From positions 1-5,095 of the forward strand of contig CAJLGW010000093.1 in assembly GCA_905206345.1 (NCBI GenBank): a DNA stretch of 5,095 nt. Reading direction: 5' to 3'. Every line of letters starts with the position of its first letter. The first letter of the stretch is position 1. Of the stretch, positions 1 to 4,986 are shown one piece after another. Under the pieces are notes generated by a model. The model searched no databases. It worked only from the letters and a program-made list of their open reading frames with translations, and was not told where the DNA came from. A program made the position numbers and the translations under genes. Source of the DNA: an uncultured Sutterella sp. Lineage in GTDB: Bacteria > Pseudomonadota > Gammaproteobacteria > Burkholderiales > Burkholderiaceae_F.

Positions 1-50
1 TAAAAAATGGGGTTTTTAGGTGTTGTTTTCACACAAATCCGTGATGACCC

Positions 51-81
51 AAAAAATAGCCACCGAAAATACAGTGGCTAT
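51..81 (-). terminator. Intrinsic terminator of pncB
   Basis: An 8-bp perfect stem (56-63 with 74-81, ATAGCCAC/GTGGCTAT) closes a 10-nt loop and, read on the minus strand, is followed at once by a run of T. It lies 26 nt past the pncB stop codon, the expected place for a Rho-independent terminator. On the plus strand there is no comparable T run, so it should act in the minus direction only. Nothing else is supported in 1-50, which is AT-rich edge sequence. Confidence 0.85.
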
Positions 82-106
82 AGATAATTTAAGCAAAAAA
101 TCGTAA

Positions 107-1273
107 TTAATCCTTAATTCCAAAGACTTGTTTAAGGTAAGTGAGGTAACTTTCATCGTCACACAAGCTCTTACCCGGTGTATCGGAAATCTTGGCAACG
201 GGTTGACCGTTGGCACGAACCATCTTAATCACAATGTTTAAGGGCTCTGGCCCCAGGTCGTTCATTAAGTTGGTCCCAACGCCAAAACCGATGCGCACGC
301 GTTTTTTAAAGCGTCTAAAGAGCTCTAACAAGCGTGGGAAGGTGAGACCATCGGAGAAGATAAAAGTCTTCGTAGAGGGGTCACAACGGTTGGCACGGTA
401 GTGCTCAATCATACGTTCCCCCCAAGCAAAGGGATCGCCCGAATCTTGACGCACGCCATCAAAGAGCTTACAGAAGTACATATCGAAGTCTTTGATAAAA
501 GGTTCGATCCCGTAAACGTCCGTTAAAGCAATCCCTAAATCCCCTCGATACTCCTTGGCCCACATTTCAAATGCGTAGGTTTGAGAGTCACGCAAGCGGG
601 GGCCCAACGCTTGGCAGGCCTGAAGATATTCGTGCGCCATGGTGCCGATGGGCAAAAGTCCCAATTCTTTGGCGTACATCACGTTACTCGTGCCCGCAAA
701 CTGAACGGGCAACTCACGCTTGAGCGTCTCCAAGACTTCTTTTTGCCACTCACGGGAAAACCGGCGACGCGTACCAAAGTCTGACAAAGAAATAAGATCC
801 GTGTCAGGCTCTTTTTTAATCATTTCAATCTTTGCTTGAAGACGACGGCGACCTTCTGCTTTGTCAATGCCGGCTGCTACATGACGGAAATAGGTTTCGT
901 TGACGATGGCTAAGACCGGAATCTCAAACAAAATCGTATGAAGCCAAGGCCCCTTGATGTGGATATTGAGTTCGCCATTGTCTGAGAAAACCTTGATGTA
1001 TTTTCGCTTTAATTGGAAAAGACTCAAGAAATCGACAAAGTCATGCTTAATGAAACGCAAGTTCCCTAAATAATCCAACTCGTCGTCAGTGAAGCGTAAG
1101 GTACAGAGATGATCAATTTGTGCGTTGATTTCATCCATGTAGGTAGTTAAATCGACACCTGCGTTGCGGCAACGGAAGCGATACTCGACATCAGCGCCCG
1201 GGAATTGGTGCAGTACGCACTGCATCATCGTAAATTTATACAGGTCGGTGTCCAATAATGACTCAATGATCAC
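107..1273 (-). CDS. pncB: Nicotinate phosphoribosyltransferase
   Basis: PncB joins nicotinate to PRPP, using ATP, to make nicotinate mononucleotide; this is the entry step of the Preiss-Handler route for NAD salvage in the cytoplasm. The 388-residue protein has the family's N-terminal SLLDTDLYKFTM block (residues 5-16), SLSDFGTRRRFS (162-173), PIGTMAHEY (208-216) with His214 as the probable autophosphorylated histidine, GVRQDSGDP (273-281), FSDGL (307-310 region) and IGFGVGTNL (328-336). Length is typical of bacterial PncB (about 400). The start is a GTG: upstream in-frame codons run into a stop without another start, and AAAGGA lies 9 nt before it. It diverges from fdxA and ends at the terminator at 51-81, so it is probably monocistronic. 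It appears intact. Assignment is by recognised motifs; I am confident of the family. Confidence 0.97.
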   Translation of the reverse strand: MIIESLLDTDLYKFTMMQCVLHQFPGADVEYRFRCRNAGVDLTTYMDEINAQIDHLCTLRFTDDELDYLGNLRFIKHDFVDFLSLFQLKRKYIKVFSDNGELNIHIKGPWLHTILFEIPVLAIVNETYFRHVAAGIDKAEGRRRLQAKIEMIKKEPDTDLISLSDFGTRRRFSREWQKEVLETLKRELPVQFAGTSNVMYAKELGLLPIGTMAHEYLQACQALGPRLRDSQTYAFEMWAKEYRGDLGIALTDVYGIEPFIKDFDMYFCKLFDGVRQDSGDPFAWGERMIEHYRANRCDPSTKTFIFSDGLTFPRLLELFRRFKKRVRIGFGVGTNLMNDLGPEPLNIVIKMVRANGQPVAKISDTPGKSLCDDESYLTYLKQVFGIKD

Positions 1274-1309
1274 GTCACTATGTCCTTTCAGATATGGTCT
1301 ATCCCTCGA

Positions 1310-1338
1310 AGTCTAAGAAATTTGGAGTACAATGACAA
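1310..1338 (-). promoter_or_regulatory. Probable sigma-70 promoter of pncB
   Basis: On the minus strand TTGTCA (1333-1338) and TAGACT (1310-1315) are separated by exactly 17 nt; they match the consensus hexamers at five and four of six positions. The predicted start near 1303 gives a leader of about 30 nt before the GTG start of pncB. The inverted repeat at 1314-1347 overlaps both hexamers. I see no equally good promoter for fdxA on the other strand; TTGGAG-17 nt-TTAAAC (1322-1350) is the best candidate and is weak. Confidence 0.6.
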
Positions 1339-1347
1339 ACTTTCTTA
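1314..1347. repeat. Inverted repeat in the pncB/fdxA control region (candidate operator)
   Basis: TAAGAAATTTG (1314-1324) is the reverse complement of CAAACTTTCTTA (1336-1347) apart from one extra C at 1340; the arms are separated by 11 nt. The repeat spans the predicted pncB promoter and lies upstream of fdxA. A further copy of the TTTCTT half-site occurs at 1353-1358. The position suits a regulator-binding site acting on one or both divergent genes, but no regulator is identified and AT-rich DNA can give such repeats by chance. Confidence 0.4.
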
Positions 1348-1385
1348 AACAGTTTCTTGTATTTTTCTATTAATGGAGTGACATC

Positions 1386-1712
1386 ATGGCACACGTTGTC
1401 TGTGAATCCTGCATCAATTGCACCGATACGGCTTGTGTAGCGGTTTGTCCTGTCGACTGCTTCCGCGTCGGTCCCAACTTCTTGGTGATTGACCCCGATG
1501 AATGTATCGATTGTGCCGTTTGCGTCCCCGAATGCCCCGAAGAAGCCATCTATCACGAAGATGATGTGCCTGCCGGTCAAGAAGAATTTATCGCTTTAAA
1601 TGCCGAACTTTGCCAAAAGTGGCCTTCGATTACCCGCCAACGTCCGCGTCCTGCCGATGCTGACAAGTGGCACGGAGTTCCGAATAAGCGTCAACACTTA
1701 AAGACCGAATAA
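1386..1712 (+). CDS. fdxA: Seven-iron ferredoxin (FdxA, [3Fe-4S][4Fe-4S])
   Basis: This is a small soluble electron carrier of 108 residues, very similar in length and sequence pattern to Azotobacter vinelandii ferredoxin I. By alignment from memory with that protein, Cys9, Cys17 and Cys50 should hold the [3Fe-4S] cluster and Cys21, Cys40, Cys43 and Cys46 the [4Fe-4S] cluster, with Cys12 and Cys25 as the usual non-ligand cysteines. The motifs are CPVDCF (21-26), PDECIDCAVCVPECP (37-51) and the C-terminal extension FIALNAELCQKWP (68-80). Cys6 and Cys76 are additional to the A. vinelandii pattern. The ATG is preceded by GGAG with 7 nt spacing. It sits between the divergent pncB and fpr, the likely NADPH-linked redox partner, but has its own terminator, so it is mainly transcribed separately. 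Its physiological acceptor is not shown by the sequence. Confidence 0.95.
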   Translation: MAHVVCESCINCTDTACVAVCPVDCFRVGPNFLVIDPDECIDCAVCVPECPEEAIYHEDDVPAGQEEFIALNAELCQKWPSITRQRPRPADADKWHGVPNKRQHLKTE

Positions 1713-1740
1713 AACAAACGCTTACGTTTTCTATTCTAAT

Positions 1741-1775
1741 TGCCTTTTAGTCCTGCACTAAAGGGCATTATTTTT
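1741..1775 (+). terminator. Intrinsic terminator after fdxA
   Basis: A 10-bp stem (1741-1750 with 1758-1767), including one G-U pair at 1745/1763 on the plus strand, closes a 7-nt loop and is followed by TTATTTTT. A smaller hairpin, AAACG-CTTA-CGTTT (1716-1729), lies between the fdxA stop and this stem and may assist. The hairpin separates fdxA from the fpr-rnfB-nth operon. Confidence 0.85.
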
Positions 1776-1787
1776 GCGTACTCCTTT

Positions 1788-1796
1788 TGTTAGAAT
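1788..1796 (+). promoter_or_regulatory. Extended -10 promoter for fpr-rnfB-nth
   Basis: TGTTAGAAT is a TGn-extended -10 element (five of six matches in TAGAAT), just after the fdxA terminator. The -35 position 17 nt upstream reads TTATTT, a poor match, as is common for extended -10 promoters. The predicted start near 1803 leaves a leader of about 20 nt with the GAGG ribosome binding site. It explains how fpr can be transcribed independently of fdxA. Confidence 0.5.
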
Positions 1797-1824
1797 CTGT
1801 CGTGTTTTAGTGAGGATTAATGCC

Positions 1825-2595
1825 ATGAGTTTTCGTCCCGTTTCTGTTTTATCGGTTGAGAAGCACAACGATCGTCTTTTGTACTTAACGCTTGAGAAGC
1901 CCGCTAACCTTTCCTTTGAATCCGGTCAATTTATTCGAATCGGTCTGGCACTCAAAGACAATCCTCAAACGGAAGATGATTTTTTAGTCCGTCCCTACTC
2001 GATTGCAAGCCGCAAGGAGAGCCCTAAGCTAGAGTTTTACATTGCTCGCGTTATTAATGGTGAGCTCTCCGGTCAACTTTTTGACCTCAAAGAAGGTGAC
2101 ACGGTTTGGGTAGACGAACAAGCGTATGGCTTTATGCTTCCAGAACGCTTAAAAGCCGGCGGTCACCTCATTTGTTTTGGAACGGGCACCGGGGTCTCGG
2201 GCTTTTTATCGGTCATTCGTGCTAATGCTTGGAAGCGCTTTGATCGTGTCACCGTCATTCATTGTGCCCGCACAGCCGATGACCTCACGGTGACAGATAA
2301 ATTCATGGAAGCAGCCCAGCATCAAGATCAACTGGATCACTTCAGATTCATTCGCGTAACGACACAAGAGACAAATGCCGATAAAATGGGAGAGGTCAAC
2401 GAGCGAATCCCCACCGCTATCGAAAAAGGCACGTTAGAAGCCTTGGGGGTTGCCCTCAATCCCGATGAAGCACGCGTCATGCTTTGCGGCAATCCGCAAT
2501 TTGTGACAACGATGAAAAAAGTTTTGAAGGATAAAGGCTTTACGGCCCCTCGCGGTGAAACGCTTGGTACTTTGGTTTCAGAAAATTTTTGGTAA
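1825..2595 (+). CDS. fpr: Ferredoxin--NADP(+) reductase
   Basis: This FAD enzyme moves electrons between NADPH and ferredoxin (or flavodoxin) in the cytoplasm. The 256-residue protein has the two-domain plan of bacterial FPRs: an N-terminal FAD-binding barrel with RPYSIAS (56-62), then an NADP-binding domain with GTGTGVSGF (119-127) and CGNPQFV (221-227). It ends in an aromatic NFW; a C-terminal aromatic that stacks on the flavin is known in one bacterial FPR group, including E. coli Fpr. A longer reading from a TTG at 1774 is open, but the ATG at 1825 is better: it has TGAGGA about 9 nt upstream, begins at the conserved region, and the TTG lies inside the fdxA terminator's T run. It is the first gene of a compact operon with rnfB and nth. 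FdxA just upstream is its likely partner (inference from family and location). Confidence 0.95.
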   Translation: MSFRPVSVLSVEKHNDRLLYLTLEKPANLSFESGQFIRIGLALKDNPQTEDDFLVRPYSIASRKESPKLEFYIARVINGELSGQLFDLKEGDTVWVDEQAYGFMLPERLKAGGHLICFGTGTGVSGFLSVIRANAWKRFDRVTVIHCARTADDLTVTDKFMEAAQHQDQLDHFRFIRVTTQETNADKMGEVNERIPTAIEKGTLEALGVALNPDEARVMLCGNPQFVTTMKKVLKDKGFTAPRGETLGTLVSENFW

Positions 2596-2603
2596 AACAA
2601 CTC

Positions 2604-3179
2604 ATGTCTTCTCTTATTGACAAAATTGATGATGTGCTTCCGCAAACGCAATGCAGTCAATGCGGTTATGCCGGTTGCCGTGCTTACGCATGGGCAATTG
2701 TCATGGACGAAGCACCGATTAATCGTTGCGCTCCCGGTGGTAAAAAAGGAATTGAAGCTTTGGCTCAAGTCACAGGGCGCGATGTCATTGAACTTGATCC
2801 CGAATACGGCCATGAAGTGCCACTTGAAGTTTCGCACATCAAACCGGAGCTTTGCATCGGGTGTCGAAAGTGTGTTGCGGTTTGCCCGACCAACGCCATT
2901 GTTGGCGCGCCCAAGCGCATGCACGCGGTGATCACCGATTGGTGCACAGGGTGCGCATTGTGTGTCGTCCCTTGCCCTGTTGACTGCGTTGAAATGGTGC
3001 CCGCCACCTTTGAGTGGACAACGGAGCGAGCCCACGCAGCACGCGATCGTTATAAAGCCAAGCAACAACGTGAAAAGCTTAAGCGTGAAGCGCACGATAA
3101 GCGCATGGCAGCCGAAACCACGCAGGAAAAGAAAAAGAATTTGATCGCAGACATCCTTAAACGCGCGCAAAAGAAATGA
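2604..3179 (+). CDS. rnfB: Soluble RnfB/RsxB-type Fe-S electron-transfer protein
   Basis: The 191-residue protein resembles the B subunit of the Rnf/Rsx electron transport complex. It has an N-terminal Fes-type cluster motif, Cys17-x2-Cys20-x4-Cys25-x16-Cys42, followed by two [4Fe-4S] ferredoxin motifs: Cys84/87/90/94 and Cys114/117/120/124. The last 50 or so residues (from about 139) are highly charged, rich in Lys, Arg, Glu and Ala, and probably helical. Canonical RnfB starts with a hydrophobic anchor of about 25 residues; this one begins directly at SSLIDKIDDVLPQTQC, so it should be soluble. No rnfA, C, D, G or E is in the window. The ATG at 2604 is preferred over an in-frame TTG at 2589 that overlaps fpr; the ribosome site is weak (GG 11 nt upstream), suggesting coupling to fpr translation. 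The stop overlaps the nth start. Donor and acceptor are unknown; Fpr/ferredoxin as donor is an inference. Confidence 0.88.
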   Translation: MSSLIDKIDDVLPQTQCSQCGYAGCRAYAWAIVMDEAPINRCAPGGKKGIEALAQVTGRDVIELDPEYGHEVPLEVSHIKPELCIGCRKCVAVCPTNAIVGAPKRMHAVITDWCTGCALCVVPCPVDCVEMVPATFEWTTERAHAARDRYKAKQQREKLKREAHDKRMAAETTQEKKKNLIADILKRAQKK

Positions 3180-3808
3180 ATAAAGACAAACGCTACGAAA
3201 TCATGAAGCGGCTCGCGGCAGAACGCCCCGAGCCCAAAAGTGAGCTCAATTACACAACACCTTATGAGTTGGTTGTTGCCGTAGCGTTATCAGCGCAAGC
3301 CACAGATAAAAGCGTGAACCTTGCAACCGAAAAACTTTTCCCAGTCGCCAATACTCCAAAAGCCATGGTGGCGCTTGGTGTCGATGGTTTAATCCCTTAC
3401 ATCAAAACCATTGGCCTTTATCGCAACAAGGCGAAAAATGTCATTGCCTTGAGTCAAAAGTTGTTGGATGACTTCGCCGGTGAAGTCCCCTGCGATCGTG
3501 AGAGTTTAGAGAGTTTGTCGGGTGTGGGCCGAAAGACAGCCAATGTGGTTTTAAATGTGGCCTTTGGGCTTCCTACGATTGCCGTGGATACCCATATCTT
3601 CCGAGTCAGTAACCGCACGGGGTTTGCCCCTGGTAAGACCCCGGAAGAGGTCGAGCGTAAGCTCTTAAAATTTATGCCCAAAGACTTTATCAAGGACTCA
3701 CACCACTGGTTGCTTTTGCACGGGCGCTACTGCTGCAAAGCCATTAACCCTGATTGTCCCCACTGCCCGATTTCTGATTTGTGTGAGTTTAAGAAAAAAA
3801 CACAATGA
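3176..3808 (+). CDS. nth: Endonuclease III (DNA glycosylase/AP lyase)
   Basis: Nth removes oxidised pyrimidines from DNA and cleaves the abasic site, starting base excision repair. The 210-residue protein has a helix-hairpin-helix LSGVGRKTA (114-122) with catalytic Lys120, catalytic Asp138 in VDTHIFRV (137-144), and a C-terminal [4Fe-4S] motif, Cys187-x6-Cys194-x2-Cys197-x5-Cys203. These numbers coincide with those of the E. coli enzyme, so the protein looks complete and active. Its ATG overlaps the rnfB stop as ATGA and there is no good ribosome site of its own, which points to translational coupling. Linkage of nth to an Rnf component also occurs in E. coli (rsxABCDGE-nth). Transcription ends at the shared hairpin that follows. 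Confidence 0.97.
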   Translation: MNKDKRYEIMKRLAAERPEPKSELNYTTPYELVVAVALSAQATDKSVNLATEKLFPVANTPKAMVALGVDGLIPYIKTIGLYRNKAKNVIALSQKLLDDFAGEVPCDRESLESLSGVGRKTANVVLNVAFGLPTIAVDTHIFRVSNRTGFAPGKTPEEVERKLLKFMPKDFIKDSHHWLLLHGRYCCKAINPDCPHCPISDLCEFKKKTQ

Positions 3809-3812
3809 TCAA

Positions 3813-3849
3813 AAAAAACTGCATGACTCCAAAAAGCATGCAGTTTTTT
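3813..3849. terminator. Bidirectional terminator between nth and rimM
   Basis: A perfect 13-bp inverted repeat (3813-3825 with 3837-3849; AAAAAACTGCATG/CATGCAGTTTTTT) surrounds an 11-nt loop. Because the stem begins with a run of A and ends with a run of T, it gives a hairpin plus U tract on both strands. It starts 4 nt after the nth stop and ends 15 nt before the rimM stop, serving both convergent operons. Confidence 0.92.
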
Positions 3850-3864
3850 CTTATTAGAGTCGGA

Positions 3865-4395
3865 TTAAAGCCAGTCGAGCGACCAGTCAACCGTGACGAC
3901 ACCGGCTTCTAAGTCCACTTCGTCAACATAGGCTTCCACGAAGGGAATAAGAATGGAGGCCCCTTCACCTTCAGGCTTAACGACCAAAAGGTCATGCGCT
4001 CCGTTATCGGTCACCGTTTCCACAACACCTAACGTTTCGCCCTTGAGGTTCAACACCTTCATGCCCAAAATGTCGTGATCGTAGAAGTCCCCTTCTTCCA
4101 ATTCAGGCAAATCGTTACGGTCAATCAAAAGACTGCCCTTTAATGCCATGGCATCTTCGCGCGTCGGAATTTCATTGATACGAACGACCAGGTCTTTACC
4201 ATGTTCTTTCATCTCGGCCACGGTCAAAAGGCGAGGTTCGACACCGGCAACTCGAGGGTACGGTAAAAACCACCAATTAGTCGTTTCAAACAAAAAGTCA
4301 CCGTCACGCTTACCCGGAACAACACGCACCCAACCGCGGACACCATAGGCACCAGCCGTACGACCGACTTCAATTAAATCCATTTCTTTTGACAT
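3865..4395 (-). CDS. rimM: Ribosome maturation factor RimM
   Basis: RimM binds ribosomal protein S19 and the 30S head and helps late 30S assembly. The 176-residue protein has the N-terminal barrel signature VGRTAGAYGVRGWVRV (10-25) and the linker/C-terminal PRC-barrel motif LPELEEGDFYDHDILGMKV (96-114), then IPFV (150-153) and a terminal DW. Length is normal (E. coli 182). The ATG at 4395 is chosen: AAGAG lies 5 nt upstream and family N-termini start close to this point. A TTG at 4422 would add nine residues but has no ribosome site and falls in the U tract of the upstream element; an internal ATG at 4383 is also possible. It follows rpsP on the same strand as usual, but 217 nt away rather than close, and trmD does not follow. 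Confidence 0.95.
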   Translation of the reverse strand: MSKEMDLIEVGRTAGAYGVRGWVRVVPGKRDGDFLFETTNWWFLPYPRVAGVEPRLLTVAEMKEHGKDLVVRINEIPTREDAMALKGSLLIDRNDLPELEEGDFYDHDILGMKVLNLKGETLGVVETVTDNGAHDLLVVKPEGEGASILIPFVEAYVDEVDLEAGVVTVDWSLDWL

Positions 4396-4422
4396 AACGA
4401 CTCTTAAATCTTGAGGATACAA

Positions 4423-4586
4423 AAAAGGACAATTTCCTTGATTCTAAACCACTTTACATCGTAGATACTGCAGTGAAAGGTCGGGGTTTGAGTCCAAACG
4501 GTAGACACAATTTCCGATTGTTTAGTAACTCAAACGAGTACTCTCAACTGTCAATGTAAAGCGTGAACCTGAAAAATTGTCCTTTT
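4423..4586 (-). ncRNA. Candidate structured RNA element between rpsP and rimM
   Basis: The spacer folds as nested inverted repeats. P1 pairs 4423-4435 with 4574-4586 (13 bp, perfect). P2 pairs 4450-4461 with 4552-4563 (12 bp). P3 pairs 4486-4494 with 4527-4535 (8 perfect bp plus one), capped by a small hairpin 4507-4511/4517-4521. Three pairs (4451/4562, 4460/4553, 4494/4527) are A-C or C-A if read on the plus strand but G-U on the minus strand, favouring RNA in the rpsP-rimM direction. An alternative hairpin, 4486-4490/4495-4499 with a 4-nt loop, excludes P3, so two folds are possible. Palindromes 4467-4474 and 4536-4543 add further pairing. On the minus strand P1 is followed by a short U run before rimM, so attenuation is possible. 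I do not recognise a known riboswitch or ribosomal-protein leader. A MITE or transposon-end remnant is the main alternative. Confidence 0.5.
4441..4446 (-). promoter_or_regulatory. Possible -10 element for rimM
   Basis: TAGAAT on the minus strand, about 46 nt upstream of the rimM ATG, matches the -10 consensus at five of six positions. The -35 position (AGTATC, 17 nt upstream) is poor, so a separate rimM promoter inside the spacer element is only a possibility. Confidence 0.2.
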
Positions 4587-4588
4587 CG

Positions 4589-4607
4589 AGCAAACGCTAG
4601 GTTTGCT
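4589..4607 (-). other. Hairpin just after the rpsP stop
   Basis: AGCAAAC (4589-4595) and GTTTGCT (4601-4607) form a perfect 7-bp stem with a 5-nt loop, 5 nt past the rpsP stop. On the minus strand it is followed by CGAAAAGG, not a U run, so it is not a standard terminator. It could protect the rpsP 3' end, mark a processing site, or belong to the structured element that begins 2 nt later. Confidence 0.6.
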
Positions 4608-4612
4608 GATAA

Positions 4613-4864
4613 TTAGGCAGCAGCCTTCTTAGCTTGCTTAGCCAAACGAGCAACCGTGTCACTCATTTGTGCACCAACACCGATCCAGTGCGTGAGACGA
4701 TCCTCAGCCATGTGGAACTTAACAGCTTGGCCAGAAGCCATCGGGTTGTAGTAGCCCAAACGTTCGATAAAACGACCGTCACGGGGGTTACGAGAGTCCG
4801 TAACAACGATATTGTAGAAAGGACGCTTCTTGGAACCGCCGCGAGCGAGACGAATAACAACCAT
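4613..4864 (-). CDS. rpsP: 30S ribosomal protein S16
   Basis: S16 is a primary-binding protein of the small ribosomal subunit that contacts 16S rRNA and is needed for 30S assembly. The 83-residue product begins MVVIRLARGGSKKRPFYNIVV, the standard S16 start, and carries the signature blocks DSRNPRDGRFIERLGYYNP (23-41) and DRLTHWIGVGAQMSDTV (55-71), with a short basic Ala/Lys tail. Length is normal. A strong ribosome site (AAGAGG, 6-7 nt spacing) precedes the ATG. It is first in the rpsP-rimM pair; its leader contains the UUCG hairpin at 4909-4934 and its promoter lies at 4951-4980. Confidence 0.98.
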   Translation of the reverse strand: MVVIRLARGGSKKRPFYNIVVTDSRNPRDGRFIERLGYYNPMASGQAVKFHMAEDRLTHWIGVGAQMSDTVARLAKQAKKAAA

Positions 4865-4908
4865 TTTTTACCTCTTGTGTCAAAAGTAAAAGCAGTAAAC
4901 ACTGCAAT

Positions 4909-4934
4909 AAAAAAACGAAACCCCGAAGGGCTTC
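4909..4934 (-). terminator. UUCG-tetraloop terminator in the rpsP leader
   Basis: On the minus strand GAAGCCC (4934-4928), loop UUCG (4927-4924) and GGGUUUC (4923-4917) form a 7-bp stem with one G-U pair, followed by G and seven U (4915-4909). The G-U pair would be an A-C mismatch on the plus strand, so the hairpin belongs to minus-strand RNA. It lies 45 nt upstream of the rpsP start and about 10 nt after the predicted transcription start. It is either an attenuator of rpsP-rimM, or the terminator of a gene beyond the window if my promoter call is wrong. Confidence 0.75.
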
Positions 4935-4950
4935 AAGAAAAATTCGAGCT

Positions 4951-4980
4951 ATTTTACCGCAATCATTTCTCTTATGGCAA
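4951..4980 (-). promoter_or_regulatory. Probable sigma-70 promoter of rpsP-rimM
   Basis: On the minus strand TTGCCA (4975-4980) and TAAAAT (4951-4956) are 18 nt apart, each with four or five matches to the consensus hexamers. Transcription would begin near 4944. The upstream sequence to about 5030 is rich in A/T tracts, as in UP elements of ribosomal-protein promoters. No other good promoter is seen in the 45 nt between the leader hairpin and rpsP. Confidence 0.6.
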
Positions 4981-4986
4981 ATGATT
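4961..4986. repeat. Inverted repeat over the rpsP -35 (candidate operator)
   Basis: AATCATTT (4961-4968) and AAATGATT (4979-4986) are exact reverse complements separated by 10 nt. The repeat covers the promoter spacer and touches the -35 hexamer, a typical repressor position. The arms are AT-rich, so chance is possible, and no cognate regulator is known to me. Confidence 0.45.

Noticed and set aside
1..20. A/T-only inverted repeat TAAAAA/TTTTTA at the left edge
   Set aside because: Six A-T pairs with a short loop are too weak and too common in such sequence to call a terminator.
1299..1580. A 93-codon minus-strand frame over the pncB/fdxA spacer and fdxA
   Set aside because: Antisense shadow of fdxA, crossing the control region; no start signal.
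2337..3170. A 277-codon open frame on the minus strand opposite fpr, rnfB
   Set aside because: It lies entirely antisense to two well-supported genes, has no ribosome site or recognisable domain, and its composition reflects the complementary strand of Cys/Lys-rich coding DNA.
4481..4500. A tRNA T-arm-like string (GGGTTTGAGTCC) within the rpsP-rimM spacer, considered as a tRNA remnant or attachment site
   Set aside because: The invariant C of TTC is T here, and no acceptor, D-arm or anticodon stem can be fitted around it on the plus strand.
4634..4984. A 116-codon plus-strand frame across rpsP and its leader
   Set aside because: It is antisense to the certain gene rpsP and runs through the promoter and terminator; no motif or ribosome site supports it.
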